Positions 31,501 to 43,215 are shown, counted from the stretch's first letter. The stretch: 64,000 nt of DNA from Methylovulum sp. (GCF_028687615.1 NZ_JAQTZU010000016.1:21936-85935); one strand, 5' to 3'. Numbers and translations are program-made. The notes: generated from the sequence alone by a model not told the origin.

Positions 31501-31720
31501 GATCACCAAAAACATAACAACCGCTGGTGATACGGTATTCGTTTTAAGCAGATCTGACGAGCATCGCCGAAATACACAAAAACGAGAGCGACATGGGCAA
31601 CCTGATTATTTTTATACGCCGTTACGTTTTCGGGTCTTTCGTGTATTTCGTGGACAACTGCTTAACATCTGAAGTGTTGGTAGTCTGTATAATCGTAAAT
31701 TTTTACCCAAAATAGGCGCA

Positions 31721-32269
31721 ATGCCTTACGATAATGCCCACCCATACAGCAAACCCGCCGACATGACCTGTTCCCAGCCAATACCCCCCGCTTCGTTTAT
31801 TGACATTTCCATTCCTAGCCAAGAACTTGCCATTATGGAAGGCCAGCGTATCTTGCAAACCTATCCCGTCTCCACCGCCAAGAAAGGTGCCGGCGAACAA
31901 AAAGGGAGTTATTGCACCCCTAGGGGCTGGCATCAAATCCGCGCCAAAATCGGTGCAGGGCATCCCCTGAATGCGGTATTTGTTGGCAGACGCGCCACAG
32001 GGGAAATCTACAATGACTTTCTCAAACAACAATGCCCCGAACGCGATTGGATACTCACGCGCATACTTTGGCTAGGTGGTCTGGAGCCGGGCCACAACCG
32101 TTATGGCAATGTTGACAGCGCTTGGCGCTACATCTACATACATGGCACACCCGATGAATTGATGCGTGGATCACCCGAATCCCACGGCTGCATCCGCATG
32201 AAAAACGCCGATATTGCACAGTTGTTTGATCGTGTCGCGGTGGGCATGAAAGTTTTTATTCATGGATAA
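31721..32269 (+). CDS. L,D-transpeptidase (YkuD family)
   Basis: SPESHGCIRMKNADIAQLFDRV catalytic HGCIR motif. Confidence 0.9.
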   Translation: MPYDNAHPYSKPADMTCSQPIPPASFIDISIPSQELAIMEGQRILQTYPVSTAKKGAGEQKGSYCTPRGWHQIRAKIGAGHPLNAVFVGRRATGEIYNDFLKQQCPERDWILTRILWLGGLEPGHNRYGNVDSAWRYIYIHGTPDELMRGSPESHGCIRMKNADIAQLFDRVAVGMKVFIHG

Positions 32270-32323
32270 TTTGATTAACATTCGTTGGTTTATCCAGGCC
32301 GCCAACTTAATTGTCCGGTATTG

Positions 32324-33124
32324 ATGCGCATCGTTCTTGGCATAGAATACAACGGCAGCGCTTATTGCGGCTGGCAGGCGCAAGCCCATGCCCCCAGCGT
32401 GCAGCGGGTATTGGAACAGGCGTTAAGCAAGATCGCCAACCATCCGGTGACGGTCTCGTGCGCCGGACGGACGGACTCCGGCGTACACGCGCTGGAGCAA
32501 GTCGTGCATTTTGACACCGATGCTCAGCGGCCTTGGGCTGCGTGGCTACTGGGTGGCAATAGCCAGTTGCCGGACGCTGTCAGGATACTTTGGGTAAAAC
32601 CAGCAATAGGCGATTTCCATGCCCGTTACAGCGCGATTGCCCGTTTTTACCGTTACATCATCTGCAACCGCCCGGTCAAATCGGCTTTGCTGCACCAACA
32701 AACCACTTGGTGTTACGAATCTTTGGATGCGGAAAAAATGCACCAAGCCGCACAGTCTCTGCTTGGGGAACACGATTTCACCTCCTTCCGCGCCCAAAGC
32801 TGCGAGTCGAAAAGCCCGAACCGGCTGATGTATTTTGTTGATGTTTACCGTGACGGCGATAAAGTCATTATGGATATTTCCGCGAACGCGTTTTTACACC
32901 ACATGGTCAGGAATATTGCCGGGGTGTTGATGGAAATAGGTTCAGGCAAGCAAGCAACAGACTGGGCACAATTTCTGTTGGACGCGAAAGACCGCAAACT
33001 GGCCGCCAGAACCGCACCACCTGAAGGTTTGTATTTGGGCGGGGTTTATTATCCAGAGCACTTTGGCCTGGTAAAAAATCCGGTATTCGATAAATTGCCC
33101 GGCGATGCCAAACGCTTTGACTAG
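32324..33124 (+). CDS. truA: tRNA pseudouridine(38-40) synthase
   Basis: GIEYNGSAYCGWQ; CAGRTDSGVHALEQVVHFDT; FLHHMVRNIAGVLMEIG. Confidence 0.95.
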   Translation: MRIVLGIEYNGSAYCGWQAQAHAPSVQRVLEQALSKIANHPVTVSCAGRTDSGVHALEQVVHFDTDAQRPWAAWLLGGNSQLPDAVRILWVKPAIGDFHARYSAIARFYRYIICNRPVKSALLHQQTTWCYESLDAEKMHQAAQSLLGEHDFTSFRAQSCESKSPNRLMYFVDVYRDGDKVIMDISANAFLHHMVRNIAGVLMEIGSGKQATDWAQFLLDAKDRKLAARTAPPEGLYLGGVYYPEHFGLVKNPVFDKLPGDAKRFD

Positions 33125-33191
33125 CTTCCCCACCTTATCCCACCCGTGTTGCAATTCCCGCAATATCAGGTAGATTGTGCCTTTTACTTAT

Positions 33192-33576
33192 CTGACGTTA
33201 CGCAGTAACGTGTTTTTGTTCCCATTTGCCGCGCCGAGCACCGCAGGTTTTGTCGGGAACAGCCCGAAGGGGCGCGGCAAGGATGCCGCGCGTCAGCAGG
33301 TACCCGCAGGGCATAAAAGGGCAGGAAGCCCTCTCTGCCGACCCCCGGCAAAACCGAGGAGCGCAAGGATGAAGCGGTAACGGGCCGCCTTTTCTTTGGC
33401 TACTTTCTTTTCGGCTGCATGGATGCAGGAGGTAGAGCAACGCAGGAGCAGTTGCCGAGGCGGAGCAAAAGAAAGTAGCTCGCTGTCGGGTGCGAGAACC
33501 CGATTAAAAAAACTGTCGCGACAGCGACGCTTCATTATTTATTTTCAAACCGCAGAAAATGTCTGCATAACATCAG
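33192..33576. mobile_element. MITE-like element, family CTGATGTTACGCAG (long form) with 8-bp TSD
   Basis: TIRs ctgacgttacgcag / ctgcataacatcag; ttacttat directly flanks both ends; ends match 14739-14834. Confidence 0.85.
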
Positions 33577-33597
33577 TTACTTATTTCAAAAACAGTT

Positions 33598-34239
33598 ATG
33601 TATAACTTTTTATCTTTCCAAATCCACGGTGGTGCAGATCATGGCAACGGCTTGCTGGATAGCCTGGTCGGCCTGTTGGCTTTTGTCGAAGGCCTCGCCA
33701 CGCAAAGCCCTGGGGGCCTGTTCAACACGATAATGCCAGGATTGTCGGCGATGGCGAATATCCATCCGCTATTGGTGCATTTTCCCATTGCCTTTTTGCT
33801 GGCTTTTTTTGTGCTGGATGTTGTGGCTGCTTTGGCAAAAAAATCGGCGTGGCGGACAGTTGCCAGTTGGTTTTTATATTTGGGCACCGTTGCCGCCGCC
33901 TTCACCGTACTGGCGGGATTTATCGCCGCCGAATCCGTCCCGCATGGCGGCAATGTCCATGAGATAATGGAACGCCATGAGCACTTCGGCATTTCGGTGT
34001 TATCTTTGGCAACGCTATTGTCGCTATGGCGGTTGAAAGCGGGCGAATCATTACGGGGAATTGCCAACGGCATGTTTCTGACCATTTCTGCGTTATTGTG
34101 CCTGCTGTTAAGTTTGGGTGCCGATTTGGGCGGATTGATGGTTTATCAATACGGTGTTGCCGTGCAAGCGGTGCCGGTTGTTGAAAATGGCGTGGGTCAT
34201 GAACATGGGCACGAGGCGCACGGGCATGCACATGAATGA
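33598..34239 (+). CDS. DUF2231-type membrane protein with His-rich tail
   Basis: [26 protein letters not shown]-terminal [14 protein letters not shown]. Confidence 0.7.
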   Translation: MYNFLSFQIHGGADHGNGLLDSLVGLLAFVEGLATQSPGGLFNTIMPGLSAMANIHPLLVHFPIAFLLAFFVLDVVAALAKKSAWRTVASWFLYLGTVAAAFTVLAGFIAAESVPHGGNVHEIMERHEHFGISVLSLATLLSLWRLKAGESLRGIANGMFLTISALLCLLLSLGADLGGLMVYQYGVAVQAVPVVENGVGHEHGHEAHGHAHE

Positions 34240-34244
34240 GATTT

Positions 34245-34546
34245 GTCCACGAAAGGCACGAAAGGGTACTGGGTATTTATTTGGCGTCGGGGTGGGACGG
34301 GGTCGCCTCGGCACACCGCTACGCTGCTCTGTCCATAGACCACCACTCTTGTGGTGGCATCCATGCAGCAAGGCGTAAAGTGCCTACTGTTGGAACAAAC
34401 CCGCTCCGGCTTGCGTTACAAAGCGAAAAAAGCTAGGGGGACTATTTCAAGTTGCCGCTTATTTTTGCTCACGAAGGCGTTAGTGGTTTTTCTTGTGCCC
34501 CAGAGGGTATTCGTGCTTTTCGCTTCGCGCTCTACGGGTCGTGGAC
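34245..34546. repeat. GTCCACGA/TCGTGGAC inverted-repeat element
   Basis: gtccacgaaaggcacgaaa at left, gggtcgtggac at right; same end motif as 3067-3179. Confidence 0.5.
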
Positions 34547-34625
34547 AATGCGTAACATCAGTTCTTAATTTAACAGCCCTTAACTCTTTTAATCCCATCA
34601 TTTTTCTAAATTCCCATATCACTTT

Positions 34626-35285
34626 ATGCGAACTCGCGTTAAAATTTGCGGTTTTACCCGTGTCGAGGATGCCGTTGCCGCCGCCCGTTTGGGTGTTGAT
34701 GCGCTAGGTTTGGTGTTTTACCCGCCCAGCCCGCGCCATATCGACATTGCCCAAGCTGTCAACATCGTCAACGCCCTACCCGCCTTCACCACCGTGGTCG
34801 CTTTGTTTGTCGATGCCGGGGAAGTGCAGATACGCGAGGTGCTGGCGCAAGTGCCGATTGATTGCTTGCAGTTCCACGGTGAGGAAACGCCGGAGCAATG
34901 CCGAATGTATGGCAAACGTTATATCAAAGCCATCCGTATGCAGGACGGCGTGGATGTCCACCAACTGGCGGCGGCTTACCACGATGCCGACGGATTGTTG
35001 CTGGACGCCTACCACCCTAACGCCCAAGGCGGCACGGGTAGCCAGTTTGATTGGGGGCTGATTCCCCAAACTTGCGCGTTGCCGATTATTCTGGCGGGCG
35101 GTTTGGATGCCGCCAACGCCAAAGCCGCCGTGCAAACGGTCAGGCCCTATGCGCTGGATGTCAGCAGCGGCGTGGAGACCGGCAAAGGCATCAAAGACAC
35201 GCAAAAAATGTGTGCGTTTATAAAGAAAGTTACTGAAGGGGGGCAATTAATATACCCAATCAATAAGTTATTAATTGTTTCATAA
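34626..35285 (+). CDS. trpF: Phosphoribosylanthranilate isomerase
   Basis: RVKICGFTRVEDAVAAARLGVDALGLVFYPPSPRHI; LAGGLDAANA; LDVSSGVETGKGIKD. Confidence 0.95.
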   Translation: MRTRVKICGFTRVEDAVAAARLGVDALGLVFYPPSPRHIDIAQAVNIVNALPAFTTVVALFVDAGEVQIREVLAQVPIDCLQFHGEETPEQCRMYGKRYIKAIRMQDGVDVHQLAAAYHDADGLLLDAYHPNAQGGTGSQFDWGLIPQTCALPIILAGGLDAANAKAAVQTVRPYALDVSSGVETGKGIKDTQKMCAFIKKVTEGGQLIYPINKLLIVS

Positions 35286-35343
35286 GTGCTTGCCGGAACA
35301 ATTATGAAATTTAAGCTGCGAGCACTTATGAAACAATTAATAA
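35268..35343. repeat. Inverted-repeat element, family TTATTAATYGTTTCATAAGYGCTTGC
   Basis: 26-nt arms, 25/26 complementary, spanning trpF 3' end and trpB leader. Confidence 0.9.
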
Positions 35344-35345
35344 AA

Positions 35346-36548
35346 ATGACAGAAAAATACACCATGCCCGATGCACGCGGACATTTCGGCCCTTACGGCG
35401 GGATGTTTGTTGCCGAAACCCTGATCCCGCCGATCCAGGAACTGAACGCCGCTTACCAACGCTATTTGGACGATCCTGACTTCATCGCCGAGCTAGACAA
35501 AGACTTGCAATACTATGTCGGTCGGCCTTCGCCTTTGTACCATGCCGAACGCTGGAGCCGCGAATTGGGCGGCGCACAAATTTACCTGAAACGCGAAGAC
35601 CTGAACCACACCGGTTCGCACAAAATCAACAACACCGTGGGACAAGCCCTGCTTGCCAAACGCATGGGCAAAACCCGCATCATCGCCGAGACCGGTGCCG
35701 GCCAGCACGGCGTGGCGACCGCCACGGTTGCGGCGCGCCTGGGTTTGGAGTGCGTGGTGTACATGGGGGCGGTCGATGTGGCACGGCAGTCGTTGAACGT
35801 GTATCGCATGAAATTGTTGGGCGCGACTGTGGTTGCCGTTGAATCCGGTTCAAAAACTCTGAAAGACGCGCTCAACGAAGCCTTGCGCGATTGGGTGACC
35901 AACGTCGATAACACCTTCTACATCATCGGCACCGTCGCCGGCCCCCATCCCTACCCTGCGATGGTGCGTGATTTCCAGGCGATTATCGGTCGTGAAGCTA
36001 AACAACAATACTTTGATGCTACCGGACGCTTGCCGGACGCACTGGTCGCTTGCGTTGGCGGTGGTTCCAACGCCATCGGCTTGTTCTATCCGTTTATCGA
36101 CGCCAGCTCCGTGAAACTGATCGGCGTGGAAGCGGCGGGTGACGGCATAGCGACCGGACGGCACTCCGCACCCTTGTCCGCAGGCCGCCCAGGAGTTCTC
36201 CACGGCAACCGCACCTATTTGATGGCGGATGATGATGGCGAGATTATCGAAACCCATTCGATTTCCGCTGGCTTGGATTATCCGGGTGTAGGCCCTGAAC
36301 ACGCTTGGTTGAAAGACACCGGACGCGCCCAGTACGTCAGCATCACCGACAACGAAGCCCTGGACGGCTTTTATGCGTTGACTAGAATGGAAGGCATCAT
36401 CCCCGCGTTGGAATCCAGCCATGCGATGGCCTACGCGATGAAACTCGCTCCCACCATGCGCCAAGACCAAACCCTGATTATCAACCTGTCCGGTCGTGGC
36501 GACAAAGACATGCAAACGATGGCAAAACGTGAAGGAATAGAACTGTGA
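35346..36548 (+). CDS. trpB: Tryptophan synthase beta chain
   Basis: [57 protein letters not shown]. Confidence 0.97.
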   Translation: MTEKYTMPDARGHFGPYGGMFVAETLIPPIQELNAAYQRYLDDPDFIAELDKDLQYYVGRPSPLYHAERWSRELGGAQIYLKREDLNHTGSHKINNTVGQALLAKRMGKTRIIAETGAGQHGVATATVAARLGLECVVYMGAVDVARQSLNVYRMKLLGATVVAVESGSKTLKDALNEALRDWVTNVDNTFYIIGTVAGPHPYPAMVRDFQAIIGREAKQQYFDATGRLPDALVACVGGGSNAIGLFYPFIDASSVKLIGVEAAGDGIATGRHSAPLSAGRPGVLHGNRTYLMADDDGEIIETHSISAGLDYPGVGPEHAWLKDTGRAQYVSITDNEALDGFYALTRMEGIIPALESSHAMAYAMKLAPTMRQDQTLIINLSGRGDKDMQTMAKREGIEL

Positions 36549-37354
36549 GCCGATTAGCCAACACTTTTGAAGCCTTAAACCAAGCGGGCCGCAAGGCATT
36601 AGTCCCGTTCATCACCGTAGGCGACCCGTATCCTGAATTCACCGTACCGATGATGCACGCAATGGTTGAAGCGGGCGTGGACGTGATCGAATTGGGTGTG
36701 CCGTTTTCTGACCCGATGGCCGATGGCCCGGTCATCCAACGCGCCAGCGAACGCGCTTTGGCGCATAAAATGAGCTTGCGCCGCACCTTAGGCGTAGCGA
36801 TGGAGTTCCGGCGCACCAACCAGCATACGCCGGTGGTGTTGATGGGCTATTTAAACCCTATCGAAGCAATGGGTTATGAAGAATTCGCCAACGCCGCCGC
36901 CCGTGCCGAAATCGACGGCGTGTTGACCGTCGATCTGCCGCCCGAAGAGGGCGAACACTGCGCCGCCTTGTTGAAAGCCCGCGACATTGACCCGATCTTT
37001 TTGCTAGCGCCCAATAGCAGCGCGGAACGTATCCAAAAAATGGACGCAGTTGGCAGCGGTTATCTGTATTATGTCTCTTTAAAAGGCGTGACCGGCGCAG
37101 GGCATTTGGACATTGACAATGTCAAAGCCAAGCTCGAACAATTACGCGCCAACACCCGTTTGCCGGTTGCCATCGGCTTTGGTGTCAAAGACGCAATAAC
37201 GGCAAAAACCATTGCCGATTTGGGTGATGGGGTCGTGGTCGGTAGCGCATTGATCAGCAAAATCGAAGCGAACCTCGACAACCCGGAACAAGCCAAACAA
37301 GAAATCATTGAATTGTTAGCAGCCATGCGCCACGCAATGGACAACGGAGTTTAA
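36545..37354 (+). CDS. trpA: Tryptophan synthase alpha chain
   Basis: [40 protein letters not shown]. Confidence 0.97.
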   Translation: MSRLANTFEALNQAGRKALVPFITVGDPYPEFTVPMMHAMVEAGVDVIELGVPFSDPMADGPVIQRASERALAHKMSLRRTLGVAMEFRRTNQHTPVVLMGYLNPIEAMGYEEFANAAARAEIDGVLTVDLPPEEGEHCAALLKARDIDPIFLLAPNSSAERIQKMDAVGSGYLYYVSLKGVTGAGHLDIDNVKAKLEQLRANTRLPVAIGFGVKDAITAKTIADLGDGVVVGSALISKIEANLDNPEQAKQEIIELLAAMRHAMDNGV

Positions 37355-37355
37355 A

Positions 37356-38276
37356 ATGAGTTGGTTAGAAAAATTACGTCCTGCTTTTATTAAAACCGAG
37401 ACAACCGAGAAAAAAACCACCGTTCCTGAAGGCTTGTGGAGCAAATGTCCGAACTGTAACGCCATCCTGTACAATTCAGAACTGGAAAAAAACTACAGTG
37501 TTTGCCCTAAATGTGACCATCACATGCGTATTTCCGCGCGGACACGGCTGGACATGTTTTTCGATGAAGGCAAACGCGAAGAAATCGGCAAAACTATTAA
37601 ACCGCTAGACCCGTTGAAATTTAGGGACATCAAAAAATACAAAGAACGCTTGATCCTCGCCCAAAAACAAACTAAAGAAACTGACGCGCTGGTGGTTATG
37701 AAAGGCCAGCTCAAAGGCCAGGATATTGTCGTTGCGGCGTTTGACTTTAATTTTATGGGCGGCTCTATGGGTTCGGTGGTCGGCGAGCGGTTTGTGCGCG
37801 GCATCAATAAAAGTCTGGAGCTGGGTATCCCGTTTATCGTCTTCACTGCCAGCGGTGGTGCGCGTATGCAGGAATCGTTGTTCTCGCTATTTCAAATGGC
37901 TAAAACCAGTGCCGCGCTGACCAAGCTTTCTGACATCGGCATCCCTTACATTTCCTATATGACCGACCCGACTATGGGTGGCGTTTCTGCTAGTTTGGCG
38001 ATGCTGGGCGATATTAACGTCGCCGAGCCTAATGCGCTGATAGGTTTTGCCGGCCCTCGGGTGATAGAGCAAACCGTGCGGGAAAAATTGCCCGACGGTT
38101 TCCAGCGCAGCGAGTTTTTGCAAGAACACGGTGCTATCGACATGATTATCGATAGGCGGGCGATGCGCGATAAAGTCGCCAGCCTGTTGGCTATTTTGAT
38201 GGCGGGCAAAATGAAACCCGAGCCAATCTCTATAGAAACTGTCGAACTCGTTGACACCCCTCCCGTATCTGTTTAA
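37356..38276 (+). CDS. accD: Acetyl-CoA carboxylase carboxyltransferase subunit beta
   Basis: [32 protein letters not shown] zinc ribbon; [22 protein letters not shown]. Confidence 0.97.
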   Translation: MSWLEKLRPAFIKTETTEKKTTVPEGLWSKCPNCNAILYNSELEKNYSVCPKCDHHMRISARTRLDMFFDEGKREEIGKTIKPLDPLKFRDIKKYKERLILAQKQTKETDALVVMKGQLKGQDIVVAAFDFNFMGGSMGSVVGERFVRGINKSLELGIPFIVFTASGGARMQESLFSLFQMAKTSAALTKLSDIGIPYISYMTDPTMGGVSASLAMLGDINVAEPNALIGFAGPRVIEQTVREKLPDGFQRSEFLQEHGAIDMIIDRRAMRDKVASLLAILMAGKMKPEPISIETVELVDTPPVSV

Positions 38277-38303
38277 CCAGGATATCAACATCCCAACATA
38301 TTT

Positions 38304-39590
38304 TTGATAATGTATTTTGACTCATTACCAGGCTGGTTGCGTTGGCAAGAAGGTTTACACCCCCTAGCGATAGACTTAGGCCTGGAGCGGGTTGCTGCGG
38401 TTTACGATGCGCTTAATCCCCGGCATCATAAGCCATTGACGATTACCGTTGCCGGGACCAATGGCAAAGGTTCTTGCGTCGCCTATCTTGAAGCCATTTA
38501 TAAGGCACAGGGCTATCGGGTCGGATCATACACCTCGCCGCACATTATCAAATATAATGAGCGCATCAAAATCGCTGGCGAACCCGTATCTGACGAACTG
38601 ATTTGCGAAGCGTTCGCCCGCATAGAATCCGTGCGTGACAACCATTCCCTGAGTTATTTTGAATTTGGCACACTCGCTGCCTTGGACATATTCTGGCGTT
38701 CGGAACTGGATATTCAATTACTGGAAGTCGGTTTAGGCGGGCGGCTAGATGCCGTCAATATTGTCGATCCCGATATTGCCTTGATCACCAGCATTGGTAT
38801 TGACCATGTGTACTGGCTGGGCGATACACGGGAAGCCATCGGACGGGAAAAAGCCGGAATTTTTCGGGCGGCGACGCCCGCTATTGTCGGCGACCCGAAT
38901 CCGCCGGAATCTGTCATGGCAACCGCACACGAAAAAAATGCCCTGCCCCACGGTATCAACAAGGATTTTTACTATAAAAAACACCTGCCGACGTGGGACT
39001 GGCATGGCGGCGAAAAACATCATTTCGATTTGCCCGAACCCGCGTTAAAAGGCGAACATCAATACCGCAATGCCTCTTCAGCTATTTTAGCCGTGGAACT
39101 ATTGTCTGGTAGCTTGCCCGTCAGTGAAACAGCGATCAGGCAGGGTTTGGAAACTGCCGGCTTGAAGGGGCGTTTCCAGCTTTTTCCTGGAGACAATCCG
39201 ATAATTGTCGATGTCGGCCATAACCCGGAAGCTGTCAATACCTTGGCGGATTATCTGGCGGAGTACTTCCCGGAACGGCGAGTCCATGCCGTGTTTTCGA
39301 TGATGAAAGACAAAAATATCGCAGGTGTTTTAGAAATCATGGATCCTGTCGTGGATGACTGGTTTTTTGTACCCCTGGCAAATCATCGGGCGATAAGCGA
39401 AACCGCAATGCGCGAGATTTTTTTACAAAGTCCGGCGAGCAAGGTATGCTTTGGCTTTAAAGGTTTTGCCGATGCGTTTAATGCGGCAAAAAACCAGGCA
39501 CAACCGGGTGATGTGCTATTGGTTTTTGGCTCCTTCTTTTTGGTGTCTGATTGTTTGAACGAATTTGAGAAAAGCGAGTTGACCACATGA
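38304..39590 (+). CDS. folC: Folylpolyglutamate synthase/dihydrofolate synthase
   Basis: TVAGTNGKGSCVAYLEAI; GRFQLFP; DVGHNPEAV; order accD-folC-dedD-cvpA-purF. Confidence 0.95.
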   Translation: MIMYFDSLPGWLRWQEGLHPLAIDLGLERVAAVYDALNPRHHKPLTITVAGTNGKGSCVAYLEAIYKAQGYRVGSYTSPHIIKYNERIKIAGEPVSDELICEAFARIESVRDNHSLSYFEFGTLAALDIFWRSELDIQLLEVGLGGRLDAVNIVDPDIALITSIGIDHVYWLGDTREAIGREKAGIFRAATPAIVGDPNPPESVMATAHEKNALPHGINKDFYYKKHLPTWDWHGGEKHHFDLPEPALKGEHQYRNASSAILAVELLSGSLPVSETAIRQGLETAGLKGRFQLFPGDNPIIVDVGHNPEAVNTLADYLAEYFPERRVHAVFSMMKDKNIAGVLEIMDPVVDDWFFVPLANHRAISETAMREIFLQSPASKVCFGFKGFADAFNAAKNQAQPGDVLLVFGSFFLVSDCLNEFEKSELTT

Positions 39591-40402
39591 ATCAAGAACT
39601 AACACAACGGATTATTGGTGCCATTGTCGTGACTGCGCTGGCGGCTATTTTTATACCCATGTTATTTGAAGATCCTGTTGACAACAGTGGTCAAGTCGTC
39701 AGCGAACTGGTGATCCCGGAAGAACCCGCCATCACGGTCGATGACTCGGTAAGCAAACTGCCGCGTAATCCTGAAGACATTGCGCCATTGCCGGATGAGA
39801 CCATCGAAACACCCGATAACCTTGCAGAAATGGAAATGACGCCGCCATCCGATCAGGAGCCGTCCGCTGAAGATATGGCGGATCCTGAAGCTCCAGGTGA
39901 TGAAGGTGGGCTGCCCGATGCCGCCCATCCTGATGAAGAACCCGACAACAATGGCGTACCACCTGCACCAGCGGCAAGTCTGGATACTGGTGAAGTCAGG
40001 GAAGTCAAAAAACCGCTTAAAAAAAAACCCACACCTAGCCACGAAGCGAAACCGGAACCCGTCAAAACCCCAAAAAAATCGAAACCCGTAACGCCAACGC
40101 CTACCCCGGCCACAAAAACGGCCACCCCCGCAAAAATCAAAACGGTGAAACCCGAAAAAACCGCCGGCAATTTATCGCGTTACTACCTTCAAGCGGGTAG
40201 TTTCAGCAAAAAAGAAAATGCCGTGACACTGTCCGAGACCTTACGCAAGCTAGGTATGCCCGTCTTGCTGGAAACCATCCAGACAGGTAAAGGCCCTTTA
40301 TATCGACTTCGAGTCGGGCCGGAATTGGACAAACAACGCGCGGCGGCAATGAAAAGCAAACTGGACCAACAGAATATCAAAGCGATTCTTGTCGCTGAAT
40401 AA
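39587..40402 (+). CDS. dedD: SPOR domain protein (DedD-like)
   Basis: N-terminal TM anchor IIGAIVVTALAAIFIPMLF, Pro/Lys-rich linker, C-terminal YYLQAGSFSKKENAVTLSETLRKLG. Confidence 0.85.
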   Translation: MNQELTQRIIGAIVVTALAAIFIPMLFEDPVDNSGQVVSELVIPEEPAITVDDSVSKLPRNPEDIAPLPDETIETPDNLAEMEMTPPSDQEPSAEDMADPEAPGDEGGLPDAAHPDEEPDNNGVPPAPAASLDTGEVREVKKPLKKKPTPSHEAKPEPVKTPKKSKPVTPTPTPATKTATPAKIKTVKPEKTAGNLSRYYLQAGSFSKKENAVTLSETLRKLGMPVLLETIQTGKGPLYRLRVGPELDKQRAAAMKSKLDQQNIKAILVAE

Positions 40403-40427
40403 TGCCGAAAAATAAATTTACCGCCCT

Positions 40428-40919
40428 ATGATCTGGATAGATTTTGCTATGGCCGGACTGGTGGCTATCACCGCTATCGTCGGCGCAATAAGAGGGTATA
40501 GCCAACAAGCCTTTTTCTTATTATGCGGATTTATCGCCCTTTTTGTTGGTTTAGGTTTCAGCCGTGAAATGGCGTTTTTTTTACCGCCGTCAATCAAGGG
40601 CAATGCCGCCAGGCTAGCCGTCGCGTTTATTGCTTTATATCTAATCACCGTGTTATTGGGCAGGGTGATCCGTTTTTTGCTGGGGAAATTGCTCAAAAAC
40701 TCCCAATTAACGCTACTTGACCGTTTCGGCGGTATGTTTTTAGGGATGGTGCAGGCTTGTGTTTTGTTGACCGCGATAGTCATCCTCGCCGGATTATCCG
40801 ATTTACCCCATTCGCCGTGGTGGAAAGAAGCTAAATTCTTGCCGCCTTTCCAAACTATCGCATTATGGCTCCAGGGTCATGTACCATCAGATTTACTGGA
40901 CACCGTCCATTATCGCTAA
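40428..40919 (+). CDS. cvpA: CvpA family protein
   Basis: MIWIDFAMAGLVAITAIVGAIRGYSQQAFFL; immediately upstream of purF. Confidence 0.9.
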   Translation: MIWIDFAMAGLVAITAIVGAIRGYSQQAFFLLCGFIALFVGLGFSREMAFFLPPSIKGNAARLAVAFIALYLITVLLGRVIRFLLGKLLKNSQLTLLDRFGGMFLGMVQACVLLTAIVILAGLSDLPHSPWWKEAKFLPPFQTIALWLQGHVPSDLLDTVHYR

Positions 40920-40944
40920 CACTTAAACATCAGGTCGTAAAAAA

Positions 40945-42453
40945 ATGTGTGGTATTGCCGCTATTGTTTCGCATCAAGCTGTTAATCAAGAACTCTATGA
41001 CGCGCTGACTGTCCTGCAACATCGTGGGCAGGATGCGGCGGGCATCGTCACCTGCGAAAATGGTCGTTTACATTTGCGTAAAGATACTGGCTTGACCCGT
41101 GATGTCTTCACCAATACCCAGATGATGAAGCTGCGGGGCAATATGGGCATAGCCCATGTCCGTTACCCAACGGCCGGCTGCACCGGTTCCGCCGAAGCGC
41201 AACCGTTTTATGTCAACTCGCCATTCGGCTTGACCTTGGCGCATAACGGCAATTTGACCAACACCGAAGAGTTGAAGGAAGCGTTGTTTGTCCAAGACCA
41301 ACGCCATATCAACACCGATTCTGACTCCGAAGTGCTGTTGAATGTGTTTGCCCACGAATTGCAAAGCCTAGGCAAACTGCGCTTAAGCGTCAGCGATGTT
41401 TTTGCAGCCGTCGCCGGCGTGCATAGGCGTTGCCGTGGCGCGTATGCCGTCGTCATCATGATCGCCGGTTTTGGCATCCTGGGTTTCCGCGACCCCAACG
41501 GCATCCGGCCCGTCGTCTTCGGACAACGGCAAAGCAAAGACGGCCCGGAATTTATGATCGCTTCCGAAAGCGTCGCCCTGGACGTGCTGGGCTTTGAACT
41601 CATCCGCGACATTGCTGCGGGCGAAGCCGTTTTTATCGAAGAATCCGGGGTTTTACATAGCCAACAATGCGCCGAAAAAACCGACCATTGCCCGTGTATT
41701 TTCGAATACGTCTATTTCGCCCGCCCCGATTCGATCATTGACAATATTTCGGTCTATAAAGCCCGTTTGCGTATGGGTACAAAACTGGCTGAAAAAATCC
41801 AAAAAGAATGGGCCGATAATGACATTGACGTGGTGATACCCATACCCGACACCAGCCGCACCGCCGCCCTGCAAATGGCTTATATCCTGGGCGTAAAATT
41901 CCGCGAAGGCTTCATCAAAAACCGTTATATAGGCCGCACCTTCATCATGCCCGGACAAAAGATGCGCGAGAAATCCGTCCGCCAAAAACTCAACGCCATC
42001 GGCCTGGAATTTGAAGGCAAAAATGTGCTGCTAGTCGATGATTCAGTGGTCCGGGGCACGACTTCCGAACAAATCATCCAGATGGCTAGGGATGCCGGTG
42101 CCAGAAAAGTCTATTTCGCCTCCGCCGCCCCCCCGGTGCGTTACCCGAACGTCTACGGCATCGACATGCCCGCCGCCAATGAACTGATCGCCCACAACCG
42201 CACCGAAGAAGAAGTCTGTACCGCCATCGGCGCAGACCGCCTGATCTACCAAGATTTGGCAGACCTAATCGCCGCCGTCGGCAAAGGCAATCCCGACATC
42301 CAACACTTTGACACCTCCTGCTTCAGCCACGAATATATCACGGGCGATATTGATGACGATTATCTCGAACGCATAGAAGCCTTGCGTAACGATGACGCGC
42401 AAAACCAACGCAACTCCGAGAATTTTATTGTGGAAATGCAGAATTGTGATTGA
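40945..42453 (+). CDS. purF: Amidophosphoribosyltransferase
   Basis: [48 protein letters not shown]. Confidence 0.97.
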   Translation: MCGIAAIVSHQAVNQELYDALTVLQHRGQDAAGIVTCENGRLHLRKDTGLTRDVFTNTQMMKLRGNMGIAHVRYPTAGCTGSAEAQPFYVNSPFGLTLAHNGNLTNTEELKEALFVQDQRHINTDSDSEVLLNVFAHELQSLGKLRLSVSDVFAAVAGVHRRCRGAYAVVIMIAGFGILGFRDPNGIRPVVFGQRQSKDGPEFMIASESVALDVLGFELIRDIAAGEAVFIEESGVLHSQQCAEKTDHCPCIFEYVYFARPDSIIDNISVYKARLRMGTKLAEKIQKEWADNDIDVVIPIPDTSRTAALQMAYILGVKFREGFIKNRYIGRTFIMPGQKMREKSVRQKLNAIGLEFEGKNVLLVDDSVVRGTTSEQIIQMARDAGARKVYFASAAPPVRYPNVYGIDMPAANELIAHNRTEEEVCTAIGADRLIYQDLADLIAAVGKGNPDIQHFDTSCFSHEYITGDIDDDYLERIEALRNDDAQNQRNSENFIVEMQNCD

Positions 42454-42509
42454 TGCCAGACGACTTTTCAAAAGCTAATGCAAACAAACATCTTACCCAG
42501 GACTAGCCC

Positions 42510-42713
42510 ATGCCAAAACTAACCCTAACCACCCTGATTTTTGCCCTACTCCAGGGCTGTGCCGCCGAAAATGTTTACAACGCCGCCCAAGGTGCACGTC
42601 TGAACGAATGCACCAAAATCGCCGACAATGCACAACGGGCACGGTGTTATGATTCAGCCACCCAGTCATACGAAAGCTATGGGCAAGGCCAACAACCGAA
42701 ACTCAAAGACTAA
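42510..42713 (+). CDS. Small putative lipoprotein
   Basis: Lipobox-like LIFALLQGCAAENVYNAAQGARLNECTKIAD. Confidence 0.5.
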   Translation: MPKLTLTTLIFALLQGCAAENVYNAAQGARLNECTKIADNAQRARCYDSATQSYESYGQGQQPKLKD

Positions 42714-42721
42714 CCCACCGC

Positions 42722-43180
42722 CTATTCCAAGGCCAAGATAAAATGCCATTGTGCCTCGCTAACCGGCATGATCGACAGGCGGTTGCCGCGCCTGACCAAG
42801 GCCAGATCGCTTAATTCCGGTTTTAATTTCAGCTCTTGCAAGGTGATGGTGCGTGACAAGGTCCTGGTATATTTCACATCCACCCTCATCCAGCGTGGAT
42901 TGGCGGGGTCAGTTTTGGGATCGAAATGCTTGTCATCGGGATCAAATGCCGATGTATCGGGATAACCCTCCTTCGCCACTTCCATAATGCCGACGATGCC
43001 AGGCTCGGCGCAGTTGGAATGGTAAAAGAATATCTGGTCGCCTAATTTCATGGCATCGCGCATCATATTCCGCGCCTGATAATTGCGCACACCGTCCCAA
43101 GGCTCGGTCTGTCCGGGCCGGTTAGCCAAATCACTGATGCTGAACGCGTCAGGTTCAGATTTCATTAGCCAATAATTCAT
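42722..43180 (-). CDS. EVE domain-containing protein
   Basis: MNYWLMKSEPDAFSISDL...WDGVRNYQARNMMRDAMKLGDQIFFYHSNC. Confidence 0.93.
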   Translation of the reverse strand: MNYWLMKSEPDAFSISDLANRPGQTEPWDGVRNYQARNMMRDAMKLGDQIFFYHSNCAEPGIVGIMEVAKEGYPDTSAFDPDDKHFDPKTDPANPRWMRVDVKYTRTLSRTITLQELKLKPELSDLALVRRGNRLSIMPVSEAQWHFILALE

Positions 43181-43215
43181 GTTTGTCCTGTTCGTCATGT
43201 ATGTGTGTTCAATAG

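Noticed and set aside
35850-36599. 249-aa minus-strand ORF
   Set aside because: Antisense to trpB; no family features.
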